Part shown: in pieces, positions 12,601 to 27,414 of the stretch
Position numbering within the stretch: position 1 is the first letter of the stretch
Layout of the letters: each line of letters opens with the position of its first letter
Assembly: GCA_018806985.1 (NCBI GenBank)
Contig: JADANN010000398.1
Span: forward strand, 515,501-579,500
Direction: 5' to 3'
Length of the DNA stretch: 64,000 nt
From: Angiostrongylus vasorum
Lineage: Eukaryota > Nematoda > Chromadorea > Rhabditida > Metastrongylidae
Position numbers and translations under genes: made by a program
Notes under the pieces: model-generated
Databases searched by the model: none
What the model saw: the letters and a program-made list of their open reading frames with translations, nothing else
What the model was told of the DNA's origin: nothing

Positions 12601-15600
12601 CAGAAGCTAGTTTTCCACTATGCGTTCCTTCTTATACTTATAGTACAAAGGTGAACCCAAATCCCTGCCATTCACCGCAGTTCAAAAACGCATGAAACAA
12701 ACCTCCGAGGGTAGGTAAGAGCATTAAACATGAAAATGAAGATGGAGGAACTGTCAACTATATAACCTGTGGTCCTGTTGATCGTCGAGTGACTCCAGAA
12801 AGTGGCAGTAATCCATCCATTTCTCCTTGTTGCGCGCAAGAGTAGCCAAGTGGGTTCTCTTCGCTCTAGGGACTCGTTGACCACCATAACTTTCCTCTAG
12901 GGACTCCATGAAGAACTCTGACCATCGGATCGGTGGTCTTCCTGCTGCACGTTTGAAATCCCGAACAATCGAACCACTAACGGCACTTTTTCCATCGGCT
13001 GTCGTTCACATGCATTACGCGCTCGGCCCACCTTATCTTGGAGTATGTAACGGGGACTTTGATTTTTTATCGTTGACGTAAATTGAAGCTTCTGATCCTT
13101 TCCTCACTTGTTTGACACGGGATACTCTTAGCAGCATCCTTTTGACTGCGCGCTCAATAACGCTGTTATTTTTTGATCTTATATACGTAACCACCAGGTT
13201 TCTGACGTAAACGTTAAGGTAGGAAGAGTCGTGAAGACGGGAATGTGCTCACTACATCTTCTTTGTCCTTGAAAGCTCCACAAGTAGCTCGTTTCCTCCT
13301 GTTCAGTTCTGAATCTAAGTCGTTCATCATGCTAATTTTCCGAACTAGATAAACGTAACTGTAGCATTTGGAGATCACGAACATCGTTCTTGTGAGATTT
13401 AGCTGAAGACCAATCCATGAAAGTCAGGAAGCATCTCTCGTACTGTCGCGACACTTTGATGATTCCCTTGGGGTCCAGCGTTTCCATGACTGCTTCTATC
13501 ACAACTGAGTCAAAAGAATTCTTTAAGTCAGTGAAAGTGAGATAGAGCGGTCTTTTGTACTCTCGCGATACTTCAGTGAGTCTTTTCATGTGTATGTTGT
13601 CCATCGTACTGAACCTTTCTCCTACTACTACTACCCTACTTGCACACATGGCTGTCCATCGCCCAGTGTTCTAGCAATCCTGGTTCGCATGACTCCAGTG
13701 AAAAGTTTGTAGATGACAGACAGTAAGCAGATTGAGCGATAGTTGTCGATATCGTCGTCAGCCTTCTTGAACATTAGCACTGTCTTGTTGGTGTTCCAAT
13801 GAGTAGAGACCTCGCATTTAGACACGCAAGGAGTGAACAGCAGGGCCAGTGTGTTTATGAGTAATGGCGGAAGGTTCTTCAGGTGTTCAGATCTTATCTT
13901 GTCTGGACCTGGTGTTGTTCGATTCTTTACCGACGAAATAGCATGTCGGATTTCTGAAGGAAGAACCGGTAGGACGACATATCCATCTTTGTTTATTTCA
14001 TATGAGGGAAAAGAAGACGTGACTACTGAAGAAATCTGAGTAGTAATCGTGAGCGATTTCCCTCCATTGCCTTTCTGGAAACTGTAATTGATCCCGTCTG
14101 AGCGAAGGAGTGCAAACACCTTAGTCCTGCGATTGGCGAAGGTTCAGTGGACCTTGTTAATTTTTTTTCCTCATCTTCTGCAGCTTTGACCATAACTGCT
14201 GCTCTTCTCTCTTTATGTTCTATTTTTTTACCGCTCGTCTGCACTGTTTTGCAAGTTAGGACGTGAGTTGGCGACAGTCTATAGCTCGAGTGATTCCACG
14301 CTGGGGTGTCAGCTAGAGCGCTTCCGGAGATAGACGGCTCTTGGTGATTTCGAACTCTTAGCTTCCATTGCACTAAGTTAAAGATGTTAAACGAACCGGT
14401 AGTCTTCTCCATCTATATTACCAATAACGACATCTTCCCAACACCAAAACTGGTCGTTCCATTCCAATCCGTGGTTCCAATGTGACGCTCCTCAGATGTT
14501 CTTCTGGGTTAAACCTTAGCGCTAAGATCCCCAATGATGACCTTAAAGAATGTATGGCCTTCTCTGCAGACCTTCTCTAAGTTCATATAAAACGCTTCGA
14601 CTTCACTTTCGTAATAGCTTGATGTAGTCGGTGCGTAAACGACGAATATTGTCAACGTCGGTAGAAATTCACATCTCTTCAATCGTTGACATCCAGTTCG
14701 GATTCTCAGTTGTTGGAACGGATCGATGTTCTTGGCCAAAGTCGTATTGACAAGAACGACAATGCCACCGACTCCTCTACTGCAGCATGTTTCAATTAAC
14801 AGTTCTTCTCTAGTGTCATAAACGGCATTGAATGGGCGGCGGCTTTTCGTCTCGGCCAGTCCAACGACGCCGTAGTTTACTCTTCTTGCCTGCACGATCA
14901 AGTATTCAATCGAGGACTCAGATGCAAGTGTGCGTGCATTGTAGGTACAGATCGCCACCTTGGTCCTTTGAGATTTGCAGCTTAGAATGCCCCCTGAAAT
15001 TTTAACAGCCTCTCCGTACTCGTCCTGGCCAACATTGGCGTATCGGGGGTTCTTTCAGGGTCAGGGTTATGACGTCTATTTATTTTATTGTGTTTAGCTG
15101 TTTCATACCCACGTATTGCTTTGTTGATCTCTGAACGTGGAGGCTGGATATACATGAGGGTAGCTGTCAGTCCCTCCCAGTGTAGACGAGAGGCTTATTT
15201 GTTGAAGGCGATTTTTAACCGCCTCTCATATACTTCCTTGTTACTTGATAATAGGCTTTTGGCCGAACTGACTTATAGAATACAATCTGCATGAACGAAA
15301 ACACAGCCACGCACGCATGCATCAATACTCTTCGTAAATCCAGAATGTATGTGCCGATTCGGCACAGCAAAAACAGGTAGCCTATCCCCTGGATCCATCT
15401 GCGTCTCAAAGAATCAAGGTTGCTTTTTGGTGCGCGATTAACCCCATATCCGCCACCTCGGGACGGGCCATGTTGCCTCGCAACTAACCGGCACGATATC
15501 CCTCTTTGAGGGAGATCCGTGGGAAGAACCTACACTCCAAGATATGTCTTCCTACCGTAGTGCTGCTCTTGAAGAATCCTCCCAAGAATGGATACCTTGG

Positions 15601-18600
15601 ACTATAAATTGTGATACTCGAACAGTGAATAAATTCTTAAAGGGCGGCAACGTTTCTGTGTCAAAGACTATGGCGTCTGATTTCCTTCGAATGATAAGAT
15701 ACGCTTTTCAAAATAAGGTTAGTATCATACTTTCAAAATGGAAGGAATCTAGACCAATAGGGGATTAAACGCACCGTGGCTTACCTATGAAGGCTGATAA
15801 CATGTATTTTCATTGTAATCGTTTAAACCGCACATCTACTACTGCTACTCCACTAGCTATTCGCGAGCTTTGCCTCTTCGGAAACATCTTGAGTTAAGCT
15901 TAACCACCTAAACGGGGACGCATGTGAAATGGTTTCTGCTATATAGACTACATTCGAACAGTAGCTTGGGCAAAAGAAATTGTCAGCCGTATCACTGCCT
16001 CTGTCAGCTACTGAAATGCGTTTAACGGCAAACGAATGCCATCCTTTCAATGCCAACAATTGTCAAAACAGTAAGTCAATTCTATTTATGCATTAGTTTA
16101 CGGCAGATTTTATCCGTATAAATAAAAGTCACTGAAATCTAGACCTTTCTTCACAAAAAATTAAAATCCACAGATGCTTGGGAACATGGATACTTGGACG
16201 ATCCGTCTTTACGAGTTGTGCAGACCCCAGCACATTTCCCACTTGCTTCCTTTCCCTGCAGCCGTCGTCCACGGTGGTGGTTTTACTCGAGCATGGTAGC
16301 GCGTGCGAGTCTCATACCGTGATCTGTAAAACAATTGCACCTGCAAGTATGGTCGACTAGCTCTGGTTACGAACACGCCCGCCCAACGTGTAGGTGGTCG
16401 CCCTTGGAGATGCCAGTATTCGCGTGGAGTCCCTATAGTTCTTTTCGCCCATCTGTCGTCCGTTCTTTTCATTATGTGACCGGTACTGATACTTAAAGTA
16501 TAGAAGGCAGAAAAATAAAAAGTAAAATATTGTGAATTCAACTACAGTCTATGGTAATTACGTGATCAACAGCTTCTCGAAAAAACTCACCGCTTTTTCA
16601 CGTGACTTCCAATGAGGAATATTAGAACAGCTGATTGTAGTCGCATATGGTTGATGACTGCACCATTCCACATCAGAAATTGATGCGAACATACGGGCTC
16701 AGGTCGCGCATGACCTCTGGGCATTTATCCCTCGCTATTCATTGTACGGTTTTTGGCATTTATCCAAAAAGCCTCAAGAAGTTTTCGCGTTAGTGTTTTA
16801 GTCTCCTTGCAAGGATATTGACTTCTACTTCAAAATCGTCCCCCCTATGCTTTTGTATCCTATGCGTGCCCAGTGGGGTACTTCGTCTTAGTTTTCGCTT
16901 GCCATCTAGGTGTTCTTTTATACGGATACACAAAGGTCTGCCCGTTTCGCCAATATATTCATCTCGGCAATTATTACAAGAGATCAGGTATATCGTACCT
17001 GAACTATTACAAGAGTACAAAGCCTACAATGAATAGCAGGGGATGGATGATGTCATACGCGACCTGACCCCGTATGTTCGCACCAATTTCTGATGTGGGA
17101 TGGTGCAGTCGTCAACCATATGCGACTATAATCAGCGGTTTTAATCTTCCTCATTGGAAGTCACGCAAAAAAGCGGTGAGTTTCTCGAGAAGCTGTTAAT
17201 CATGTAATTACCATAGAGTTTTTCGTCTTTTTGTAAGTGTTATTGAAGCGTTTGTAAGTGTTTGAAAAAAGATCGGACTTCGCATAAATCGAAAGAAGAC
17301 CCAATCCATGAAAGACCCATGGTGCGATGGCGGGAAAATTGAATTGGATGGCTCTCTCAATGCAGAGACCACCTCGTATGTATACCTTGGGCGATCAATG
17401 AACATGGAAAACAACATGAAGGAGGAACTAAATAGAAGAAGGAGAACAAATTTGGCGGCATTCGGGCCTCTCAACGAAGCCACCGACCAACTGAAGGACT
17501 CGAAAATCCGCGCTCATCTCTTCGATTCTACGGTCCTCCTAGCGCTCTGTTATGCTGCGGAGATGTGGCTTGATACTTCAACTACGTCAAGAATGCTTTG
17601 CACTACTCACATTTGAGCGATGTCTTCTGAAATATAACCGGCACTTTCAATATCTAGCCGGAATGCGAAGCTCTGACTTTTGAAATATGTCACACCTTCG
17701 AGATCCAGGAGAATATACATTGATAGCGAAACATAGATGGGCCGGTCATAAAGGGAACGAATAGCATATGTGCTGGGATCCGCACAGCTCCTGAAGACGG
17801 ACCGTCCAAGTAACCAAGTAAGTATTGAAGGGGTTTCGCCTAGTAAATTGTATATCAGTATACCCTTCCAGGATCTGAAGAAGGCGATACTGCCGAAACG
17901 TCAGCTACTGTTGCATTGTAATGTATTTTTCTATGGAAGTAAATGTATGCTTGGAAGTAAATGTATGCTGTTTAACAACCTCGCGATTGCTGAACAAGAA
18001 AACGACGCATTTTACAGAATAGCTTTTCATGAAGAACGACTGGCACAACGTGTGTATTGGATAAGCTGTAGATTGAATAGGTAAAGCAGAATTGTGGACT
18101 GTAAAACACTCGGTCGCAAAACTGTGACTCACATAAGATTCGTATAGTCACCGATGTGTAAAATACGAACAGCAGAAGAAAAAACATCAAAGAGTAAAGC
18201 GTAGAAACAAAGCATGTATAGACATTTTCTACATTCGTAAGAGTAGAGCAAGAAAACACCATGGGTCGCGTCTGGCTTCTAAAAGAAGCTATCGACTAAA
18301 TGAATCTCGAGGAACTCGCGATTCCCACTTCCTGTGCTCTAGTATGAAACTGAAGCATGACGTGAAGCGCCAACCATGCCATTTTTTTTGCAAGCCTCTT
18401 AAATAGACGATGCATAATGCAGACCAAATTTTGACAGATAACCCGACTTTTAGATTCCGATAGTATACATCTGAAGAAAAAGCACAAAGGGTCTGGCTGA
18501 TGGTAAACGATCATAATACAAATAAACGAGAAAGATAGTATTCCAAATCGCTAATGGCTTGCTCTGCAGAGACCACATATAGCTCATTGAATAATTTTGT

Positions 18601-21600
18601 AGTTCATTTGTAATTCTAACACTGTTTGACGCGAAAGACGCTCGCAGACGCTACTATACTCAAAAAAGATGACGTTCATCGACGATGGTACAGCAACACC
18701 ACGGATCTCCCTCATATGAGGGATCTCAAGCCGGTTAGTCGCGAGGCTACGTGGCGCGTCCCCAGGTGGCGGATAGGGTGTTAAACGCGGACCAAAAGCG
18801 ACCTTTGCTTCCCTGAGGCGCAGATGGATCCAAGGGATGGACTCCCCACTTCTGCTGCGCAGATTTGGCACATACTTTCTGCATTAACGGGGAGCATTCA
18901 TGCACGCGTGTAGGTGCGTTCTTTTCGGCCAAAAGCCTGCAATCAAGTGACAGGGAAGTATTATGGGAGGCGGATAGGAGTCGCCTCCAACAAATAAGCT
19001 CCATATCCACTCTGGGAGAGCCTGGCAAGCTACCCGTGAGTATACCCAGCCCCCCACACTCAGAGCTCAGCAAGCTATACGTGGGTATCAAAAAATGTTA
19101 AACACAGTAAAAAAAACTGGGCCTCATTCCCCCTGACCCATGAAAGAGCCCCCAATTTCGCAGCGTTGGGTAGGACGAGTACGGAGAGGCTGCTAAAATC
19201 TCAGAGCCAATAGAATCTGCTTGGATTACAAAGAACTATGGTGACGATCTGTACCTACAATGCACGTACACATGCATCCGAGTCCTCGATAGAAGACTTG
19301 CTCATGCAAGCAAGAAGAGATAAGGTACGACGTCATCGGCCTGGCCGCAGACGAGAAGACGCGATCCCATTCAACGCCGTCTATGACATCGGAGAAGAAC
19401 TGTTCCTCGGAACATGCGACAGTAGAGGAGTCGGCGGCGTCGGCGTTCTCGTCAACACGATCGTCCATGAACATCAATTCATTCGAACAGCTTACAACCC
19501 GAATCGGAATTCTGCTATTAAAAAATGTGGATCAATACCGGCTTTGACAATCTTCGTCGCTTACGCGCCGACATCAAACTATGACGAAGAAGAAGTCGAG
19601 GCGTTCTATATGGACTTGGAGAAGTTCTACAGAGACCATACATTCTCCAAGGTCATCATTGGAGATTTCAATGCCAAGATTGGACCAAGGAGAACGTCTG
19701 AAGAACGTCACATTGGGACCCATGGATTAGAATGGAACGAACAAAGTGAGCGGCTGTCTGAGTTTACCATGACGACCAAGACCATTCATGGTAACTCGCA
19801 ATTCCAGAAACCCCATCCTCAACGCTGGACGTAGGAGTCTCCCAATGGAGAGTACCACAACGAAATAGACCACATCGTAGTAAATAGAAGGTTTTGCCTA
19901 ACCGATGTCACTGTTGTCCCAAAATTCTACACGGGATCAGAACACCGTCTCCTTCGTGCAAGATTCTATTTCTCGCACAAAGGAGAAAAAGCCGCTAAAT
20001 TCAAAAACCGAAGTCCCAGAACCACCGCAAACTGGGACTTATTCAATTCATTAGTCGGCTGTTGGGAAGATGCCGTTGTCGATAACATCGACGAAGAATA
20101 TGATCGGCTCATTCCACATCTTCACGTTAGCGCTATAAAAGCTGAGAGTTCGAAAGTCACCAAGAGATGTCTATCTCCAGAAACACTTGAGCTGATACGC
20201 CAGCGTGGAATCGCACGAGCTGCAGGCAACTGCGAACCAACGTCCGAACTTGTAAAACAGTGCAGACAGGCGATAAAAAGAAGATCTTAAAGAGAGAAGA
20301 GCAGCAGTAATGGTCGAAGCTGCAGATTCTGGGAAAAGCATTCGCAAAGCCCACCGAAGCTTCGCCAATGACAAGACTGCACTACGACGCCCTAGACGGA
20401 ACAGTTACAGCTTCCAGAAAGGCAATGGAAAAAGTCATTCAGGAGTACTACTCTGATCTCTTCAGTAGCCACGTCCTCCTGCCCTCATAAGAAATAAAGG
20501 AGGATGGATATGTCGTACCACCGGTTCTCCCTCCGAAATCCGACATGCCATTTCGTCGGTGAAAAATTCGAACAGCACCAGGTCTGGACAAGATAAGATC
20601 AGAACACCTGAAGAACCTTCCGCCAGTCCTCGTAAACACATTGGCTCGGCTCTCCACACGTTACCTGTCTGGATGCAAGGTCTATACTCAGTGGAAGACC
20701 AGCAAGACCGTGCTATTGTTGAAGAAGGGTGACCTATACGATATCGGCAACTATCGCCCAATCTGCTTGCTGTCTGTCGTCTGCAAACTTTTTCACTCGA
20801 GTCCTCCTAAACAGGATTGACACAACACTGAACGAAGAACAGCCATGTGAGCAAGCAGGATTTCGAAAACGATTTAGTACGATGGACGACATCCACACGA
20901 TAACGAGGCTCATTGAAGTATCGTGAGAGTATAAAGATCGCTCTGTCTCACTTTCATCGATTTACAGAAGGCCTTTGATTCAATCGAGATAGAAGCAGTC
21001 ATGGAAGCCCTTGATAGTCAAGTAGTCCCTACTCAGTACATAAAGATTCTTCGTGAGCTTCACAAATATTTCACAACCAAGATTTCACCAGTCTACGACG
21101 ATATTATCATTGACGTCAAAAGAGTAGTTAGGCAAGGCGATACCATCTCGCCAAAATTATTTGCCGCCACTCTCCAGAACGTCATGCGAACATTGGAATA
21201 GGGATAACATGGGAGTGAAAATCGTTGGTCGGCAGTTACACCATCTTCGCTTTGCTGATAACAGCGTCTTTATAACAGAACATTAGCCAAGCGGAACGTA
21301 TGCTTACCGACTTTAATAAAGCCTGTGGAAAGATAGGTCTTTGAGTAAACCTCACAAAAACGATGTTCATGAAGAACGGATTGGTTTCATATGCTCCATT
21401 CACGATCAACGGAACGAATATCTCCGAATGCTCCAATTATGTTTATCTAGGTCGGAAAATCAATATGATGGACGACTTGGCTCCAGAGCTGAGCAGAAGG
21501 AAACGAGCGGCTTGGGGTGCTTTCAAGAGCATCGAAGATGTAGTGAAGAGAACAAGGAACACCCGACTCCGTGCCCACCTTTTCGACTCAACGGTACTTC

Positions 21601-24600
21601 CTGCTTTAACGTATGCGTCAGGAAACTTGGCCGCTGCGTAAGCAGGATGAAAGATCGCTCAGCGTTATTGAACGCGCAGTCGAAAGGGCGATGCTTGGAG
21701 TATCCCGTTTCACACAAATAAGGGAAGGGATCCGAGGCTCCGACCTGCGTCAACGATCAAAAAATCAAAGATGCCGTTCTGTACGCCAAACAATCGAAGA
21801 TAAGGTGGGCCGGACACGTAATGCGTGTGAATGATAACCGATGGACAAGAGCCGTTGGTGACTGGATTCCTCGGGATGTCAAACGTACTGCAGGAAGACC
21901 GATGGTCAGAGTTTTTCACGAAGAGCCTAGAAGAAAGATATGATGCTCGACGAGTCCCTAGAGCGAGCAGAACCCAGTGGCCTACTCTTGCACGCGATAG
22001 GGGAAAAATGGAAGATTTACTGGCGCCCGCTCGAGTCACTCGACAATCAACGGGACTACAGGTGATACAGGTGACAGGTACAGCAACGCACTACTGTGAG
22101 TAGCGCAGGGCCCAAGAAATTCGTTAAGACAGGGGTATCTATGTACACAGGTATGCACAACGCAAATTTCGATTAACAGAAATATCTGAAAAGTAACGAG
22201 AAGTCCCCTATTTCGATAAGTAGTTAACAAACTTCTATCTAGCACGAATTATCTAAGAACTAAACTGCTTCGCTTCCTCGTTCTGTTTTTGTCATATATC
22301 TTTCTGCAAAACACTATTCTCTTAAAAAGTAAAGTTGGCCAGAGGTTTTCAATTTTATAGCGACAAATGACAGGCAAGTCATTAATTTTTTGCAAATTTT
22401 TTGGAGAAGTTCCCATAACACGAGCAAAGTATCCCAACTAGAAAAACTGAAGCTACCTAGAAGCATTGGATTCTATACTCACAAACGTAGTCTTGGGAGA
22501 GTTGGATGCATTTCAGTCGGTCGTTAGGACTGTCACTGTCGGTAATAGTTGGCCATTTTGCGTCTGAGATGTGCCAGGGAAAAATAACAAAAAGTGACCC
22601 GAAAAATGCTTTACTATTATCCACAGATTTAAATAAGTGGTAAAATTCTCAACAACGAGTGGAAGAACAAAATGCGAAAAGACTTTGAGCAAATGAATGG
22701 AGCAACAAACATTCAGAATCCTAGTTTGGAATTCAACAAAAACAAGTGGTTTGTTCTCTCGTGATTTATGCTACCAACGGTTCACCGCCCCATCGTGGGT
22801 GGGAAGTGTTCCTGGGTGTAGCGCTGCGACGCACAGCAGGGTCCCCGAAGCTGAAAAGGAGACCGGCGTTTCCGTCATGAAGCCCAGCTAAGAGTAAACC
22901 AATACCAGGATCGACCACCGTCCAGGCATTAAACTAGTCGCATAATGACAAAATTCGTTCTAATCTACAAGGGCGCCGGCGGTGACGACTTGGGTCAGAC
23001 ACTCGCTACGCTAATCTCGGGACTCCAGGGAACCACAATGGCTAAACCCTCAGAACTCCCGAAAAAATGGAAGTCATGCTGGGGGGCCGCAGACAAAGTG
23101 AAGACGGGCCATCCAAGTATCCAAGTGAGTCATTGCCTGTAGTATATTTTGGGGAATACGTTCCTCAACTAGTTATTGTAGTGGTGTAAATAATGCTACG
23201 ATTGTCATGTGTACCATCTCTCCATTGTTTTTCGTTACTCAGTCTTCCCCAAAGGGATAAAACTTCTTAAGTTAGTTCTTCCTGTTGATACTCTAAAAAA
23301 ATGAATCACCTGTCACCTGTAGTCCCGTTGATCGTCGCGTGACTCGAGCGCGCGCCAGTAAATCTTCCATTTTTTCCCTGTCGCGTATAAGAGTAGCGCA
23401 ACTGGGTTCTGCTCGTCTAGGGACTGATATTTTTCTTCTAGGCTCTTCATGAAGAACTCTGACCATCGTCGGTCTTCCTGCAATACGTTTGACGTCCCGA
23501 GGATTCCAGTCACTAACGGCTCTTGTCCATCGGTTATCATTCACACGCATTACGTGTTCGGTCCCACCTTATCTTCGACTGTTTGGCGTACAGAACGGCA
23601 TCTTTGATTTTTTGATCGTTGACGCAGGTCGGAGCCTCGGATCCCTTCCCTTATTTGTGTGAAACGGGATACTCCTAGCATCGCCCTTTCGACTGCGCGT
23701 TCAATAACGCTGAGCGATCTTTCATCCCTGCTTACGCAGCGGCCAAGTTTCCCTACGCATACGTTAAAGGCAGGAAGTACCGTTGAGTCGAAAAGGTGGG
23801 CACGGAGTCGGGTGTTCCTTGTTCTCTTCACTACATCCTCGATGCTCTTGAAAGCACCCCCAAGCCGCTCGTTTCCTTCTGCTCAGCTCTGGAGCTAAGT
23901 CGTCCATCATATTGATTTTCCCGACCTAGATAAACATAATTGGAGCATTCGGAGATATTCGTTCCGTTGATCGTGAATGGGGCATGCGAAACCAATCCGT
24001 TCTTCATGAACATCGTTTTTGTGAGATTTAGTCAAAGACCTATCTTTCCACAGGCTTTATCAAAGTCGGTAAGCATACGTTCCGCTTGGCTAATGTTCTG
24101 GTGTTATAAAGACGCTGTTATCAGCAAAGCGAAGATGGTGTAACTGCCGACCAACGATTTTCACTCCCATGTTATCCCTATTCCAATGTTCGCATGACGT
24201 TCTGGAGAGTGGCGGCAAATAATTTTGGCGAGATGGTATCGCCTTGCCTAACTCCTCTTTTGACGTCAATGATAATATCGTCGTAGACTGGTGATACCTT
24301 GGTTGTGAAAATTTTGTACAGCTCACGAAGAATCTTTACGTACTGAGTAGGGACTCCTTGACTATCCAGGGCTTCCATGACTGCTTCTATCTCGACTGAA
24401 TCAAAGGCCGTTTCTGTAGATCGATGAAAGGTGAGACAGAGCGGTCTTTTGTACTCTCGCGATACTTCAATGAGCCTTGTTACCGTGTGGATGTGGTCCG
24501 TCGTACTAAATCCTTTTCGAAACCCTGCTTGCTCACATGGATGTCCTTCGTCCAGTGTTCTGTCAATCCTGTTTAGGATGACTCGAGCGAAAAGTTTGTA

Positions 24601-26827
24601 GACGACAAACAGCAAGCAGATTGGGCGATAGTTGCCGATATCGTGTGGGTCACCCCTTCTTGAACAATCAAACGGTCTTGATAATCTTCCACTGAGTAGG
24701 GACCATGCATTCAGACAGGTAACGTGTGAAGAGCCGAGCCAGTGGGTTTACGAGGGATGATGGAAGGTTCTTCAGGTGTTCTGATCTTATCCTGTCGGGA
24801 TTTGGTGCTCTTCGATTTTTCACCGACGAAATGGCATGTCGGACTTCTCAATGGAGAACTGGTGGTACAAAATATCCATCCTCCTTTATTTCATATGACG
24901 GAAGGTGGACGTGGCTGTCGAAGAGATCCGAGTAGTATTCGTGAATAATTTTTCTCCATTGCCTTTCCGGACGCTGTATCTGTTCCATCTGGGCGTCGGA
25001 ATGCAATCATTTTGGTCTTGTAATTGACGAAGCTTCGGTTGGGCTTTGCGAATGCTTTTTCCCAGCCTCTGCAGCCTCGACCATTACTGCTGCTCTTCTC
25101 TCTTTAAGGTCTTCTTTTTATCGCCTGTCTGCATTGTTTTGCAAGTTCGGACGTTAGTTCGCGGTTGCCTGCAGCTCGTGTGATTCCACGCTGGCGTATT
25201 AGCTCGAGTGTTTCTACAGACAAACGTCTCTTGGTGACTTTCGAACTCTCAGCTTTTATAGCGCTAACGTGAAGATGTGGAATGAGCCGATCGTATTCTT
25301 CGTCGATGTTATCGACAACGGTATCTTTGCAACAGCCGACTAATGAATTGAATAAGTCCCAGTTTGCGGTGGTTCTGGGAGTTCGTTTTTGAATTTAGCG
25401 GCTTTTTCTCCTTTCCGCGAGAAATGGAATCTTGCGCGAAGGAGACGATGGTCTGATCACGTGTAGAATTTTGGGTACAACAGTGGCATCGGTAAGGCAA
25501 AACCTTCTATTTACTACGATGTGGTCTATTTCGTTATGGCTCTCTCCATTGGAAGACTCCCACGTCCAGCGTTGAGGATGGGGGTTTCTGGAATTGCGAG
25601 TTACCATGAATGGTCTTGGTCGTCATGGTAAACTCAGACAGCCGCTCACTCTTTGTTCGTTCCATTCTAATCCATGGGTCCCAATGTGACGTTCTTCAGA
25701 CGTTCTCCTTGGTCCAGTCTTGGCATTGAAATCTCCAATGATGACCTTGAAGAATGTATAGTCTTCTCTGTACAGCTCCTCCAAGTCCATATAGAACGCT
25801 TCGACTTCTTCTTCGTCATAGTTTGAAAATAATGAATGTATAAAAAAGGAGGACTGGAACGTTCCAGCAAATCCAAAAGCATGAAGCATAACGAAATTAG
25901 AGGAAATTTCCTTGCACAAAAAACTAAAAAAGCAATGGGATCATCATAACTATTTCATGAATTACACCTTAGAATATATAAACCACCACGGACCGTACAC
26001 CCAGAAACCCTCATTAGGATAACTTCTGCGCATCTGAACAACAACAGAATAAAGATTGCATAACTCACAGAAAGCGAAAACTGATCGCAACCTTTCCGTA
26101 CTGGCCACCAGACACCGTTTCCCGTTGTTCTGCAGATAAAGGTAAACGGAATATCTTATTAAAAAACTAATCAGATACATGTAACTAACTAAATTTTGCA
26201 ATGATGATTCAAAACACTAACTGTCCAGACCAAGAGAGTAAAACCTCTTGAAAATTTCGTTTCCAGCCAAGATCATAAGGGTAGATAAAATCACCCCAAT
26301 GACAGTCTTCTTCCTTGCGATAAGAGACAGCTTTTTGTTCTAAAATGTTCTATATTCAAACTTTAGTATTATACAAGATGTTCATAAATCACAGCTAGGA
26401 TAAAAAAATCCTTTATAGTTAAAAAGGCTGAGTCCATTCAACTTATAAATATGTAAAATATAGAACAACAGATATAATTGATATGTACACATATATGTAT
26501 ATATATGTATATATACATAACAGATAATAAGCAAATGAGGAGAGAGAGCGATGAAACACTACCTATATATTCCTCAATGCCGGTTTTATTGTTTTTGATG
26601 TATTTTAGCTGTAGATAGAGAAGTCCACCAACTCCAATAACAACACCAAATGCAAATGCACTGGCGACTACAAGAAAGATTAATGACGAGAACGTGAGAA
26701 CCACTTCGGGTTCAGAGCCATTTCCAAAGCGACGGTAGTAATTCTAAAAGATGTAAGATAACTTTAAATTTCAGAAAGCAACCACAGCGAGCGAAGCATT
26801 TTCTTATATACATGCATATGTATATAC

Positions 26828-26877
<50 letters not shown>

Positions 26878-27188
26878 GACGTGTAGTACAGTGGATAGAG
26901 GTGCACTGCAACACACATGGTGGCTCGATCCAGCTCTCAGAGGTCACCATGCCTCCCATTTCTCCGGGGTCAGCAAAATGACACCAAACTTATTTGCAGG
27001 GATAACAACACTAACTTCATACATCGGTAGCCTACCGGAGGTCAACTAGTAGTTCAGATGTGCAATTATTCACGTTTAACGGAGCATGATGAAATCGAAT
27101 CCATGGCGAATCGGTCATGGAATTATTAACACCGACAGCTTTGTCCTTTATTCTTTGCCCATTATGCATATGTGCGTGCATATATTTG

Positions 27189-27234
<46 letters not shown>

Positions 27235-27376
27235 TAAATATATATATATAAATACACATGCACACATGCGTACATTTACACATATATACACACGTATGTA
27301 TACATATGTATACAAATAGGTGTATATATATGCATATGTATATTTACCTATATATATGTATATGTATGTGTGTATG

Positions 27377-27414
<38 letters not shown>

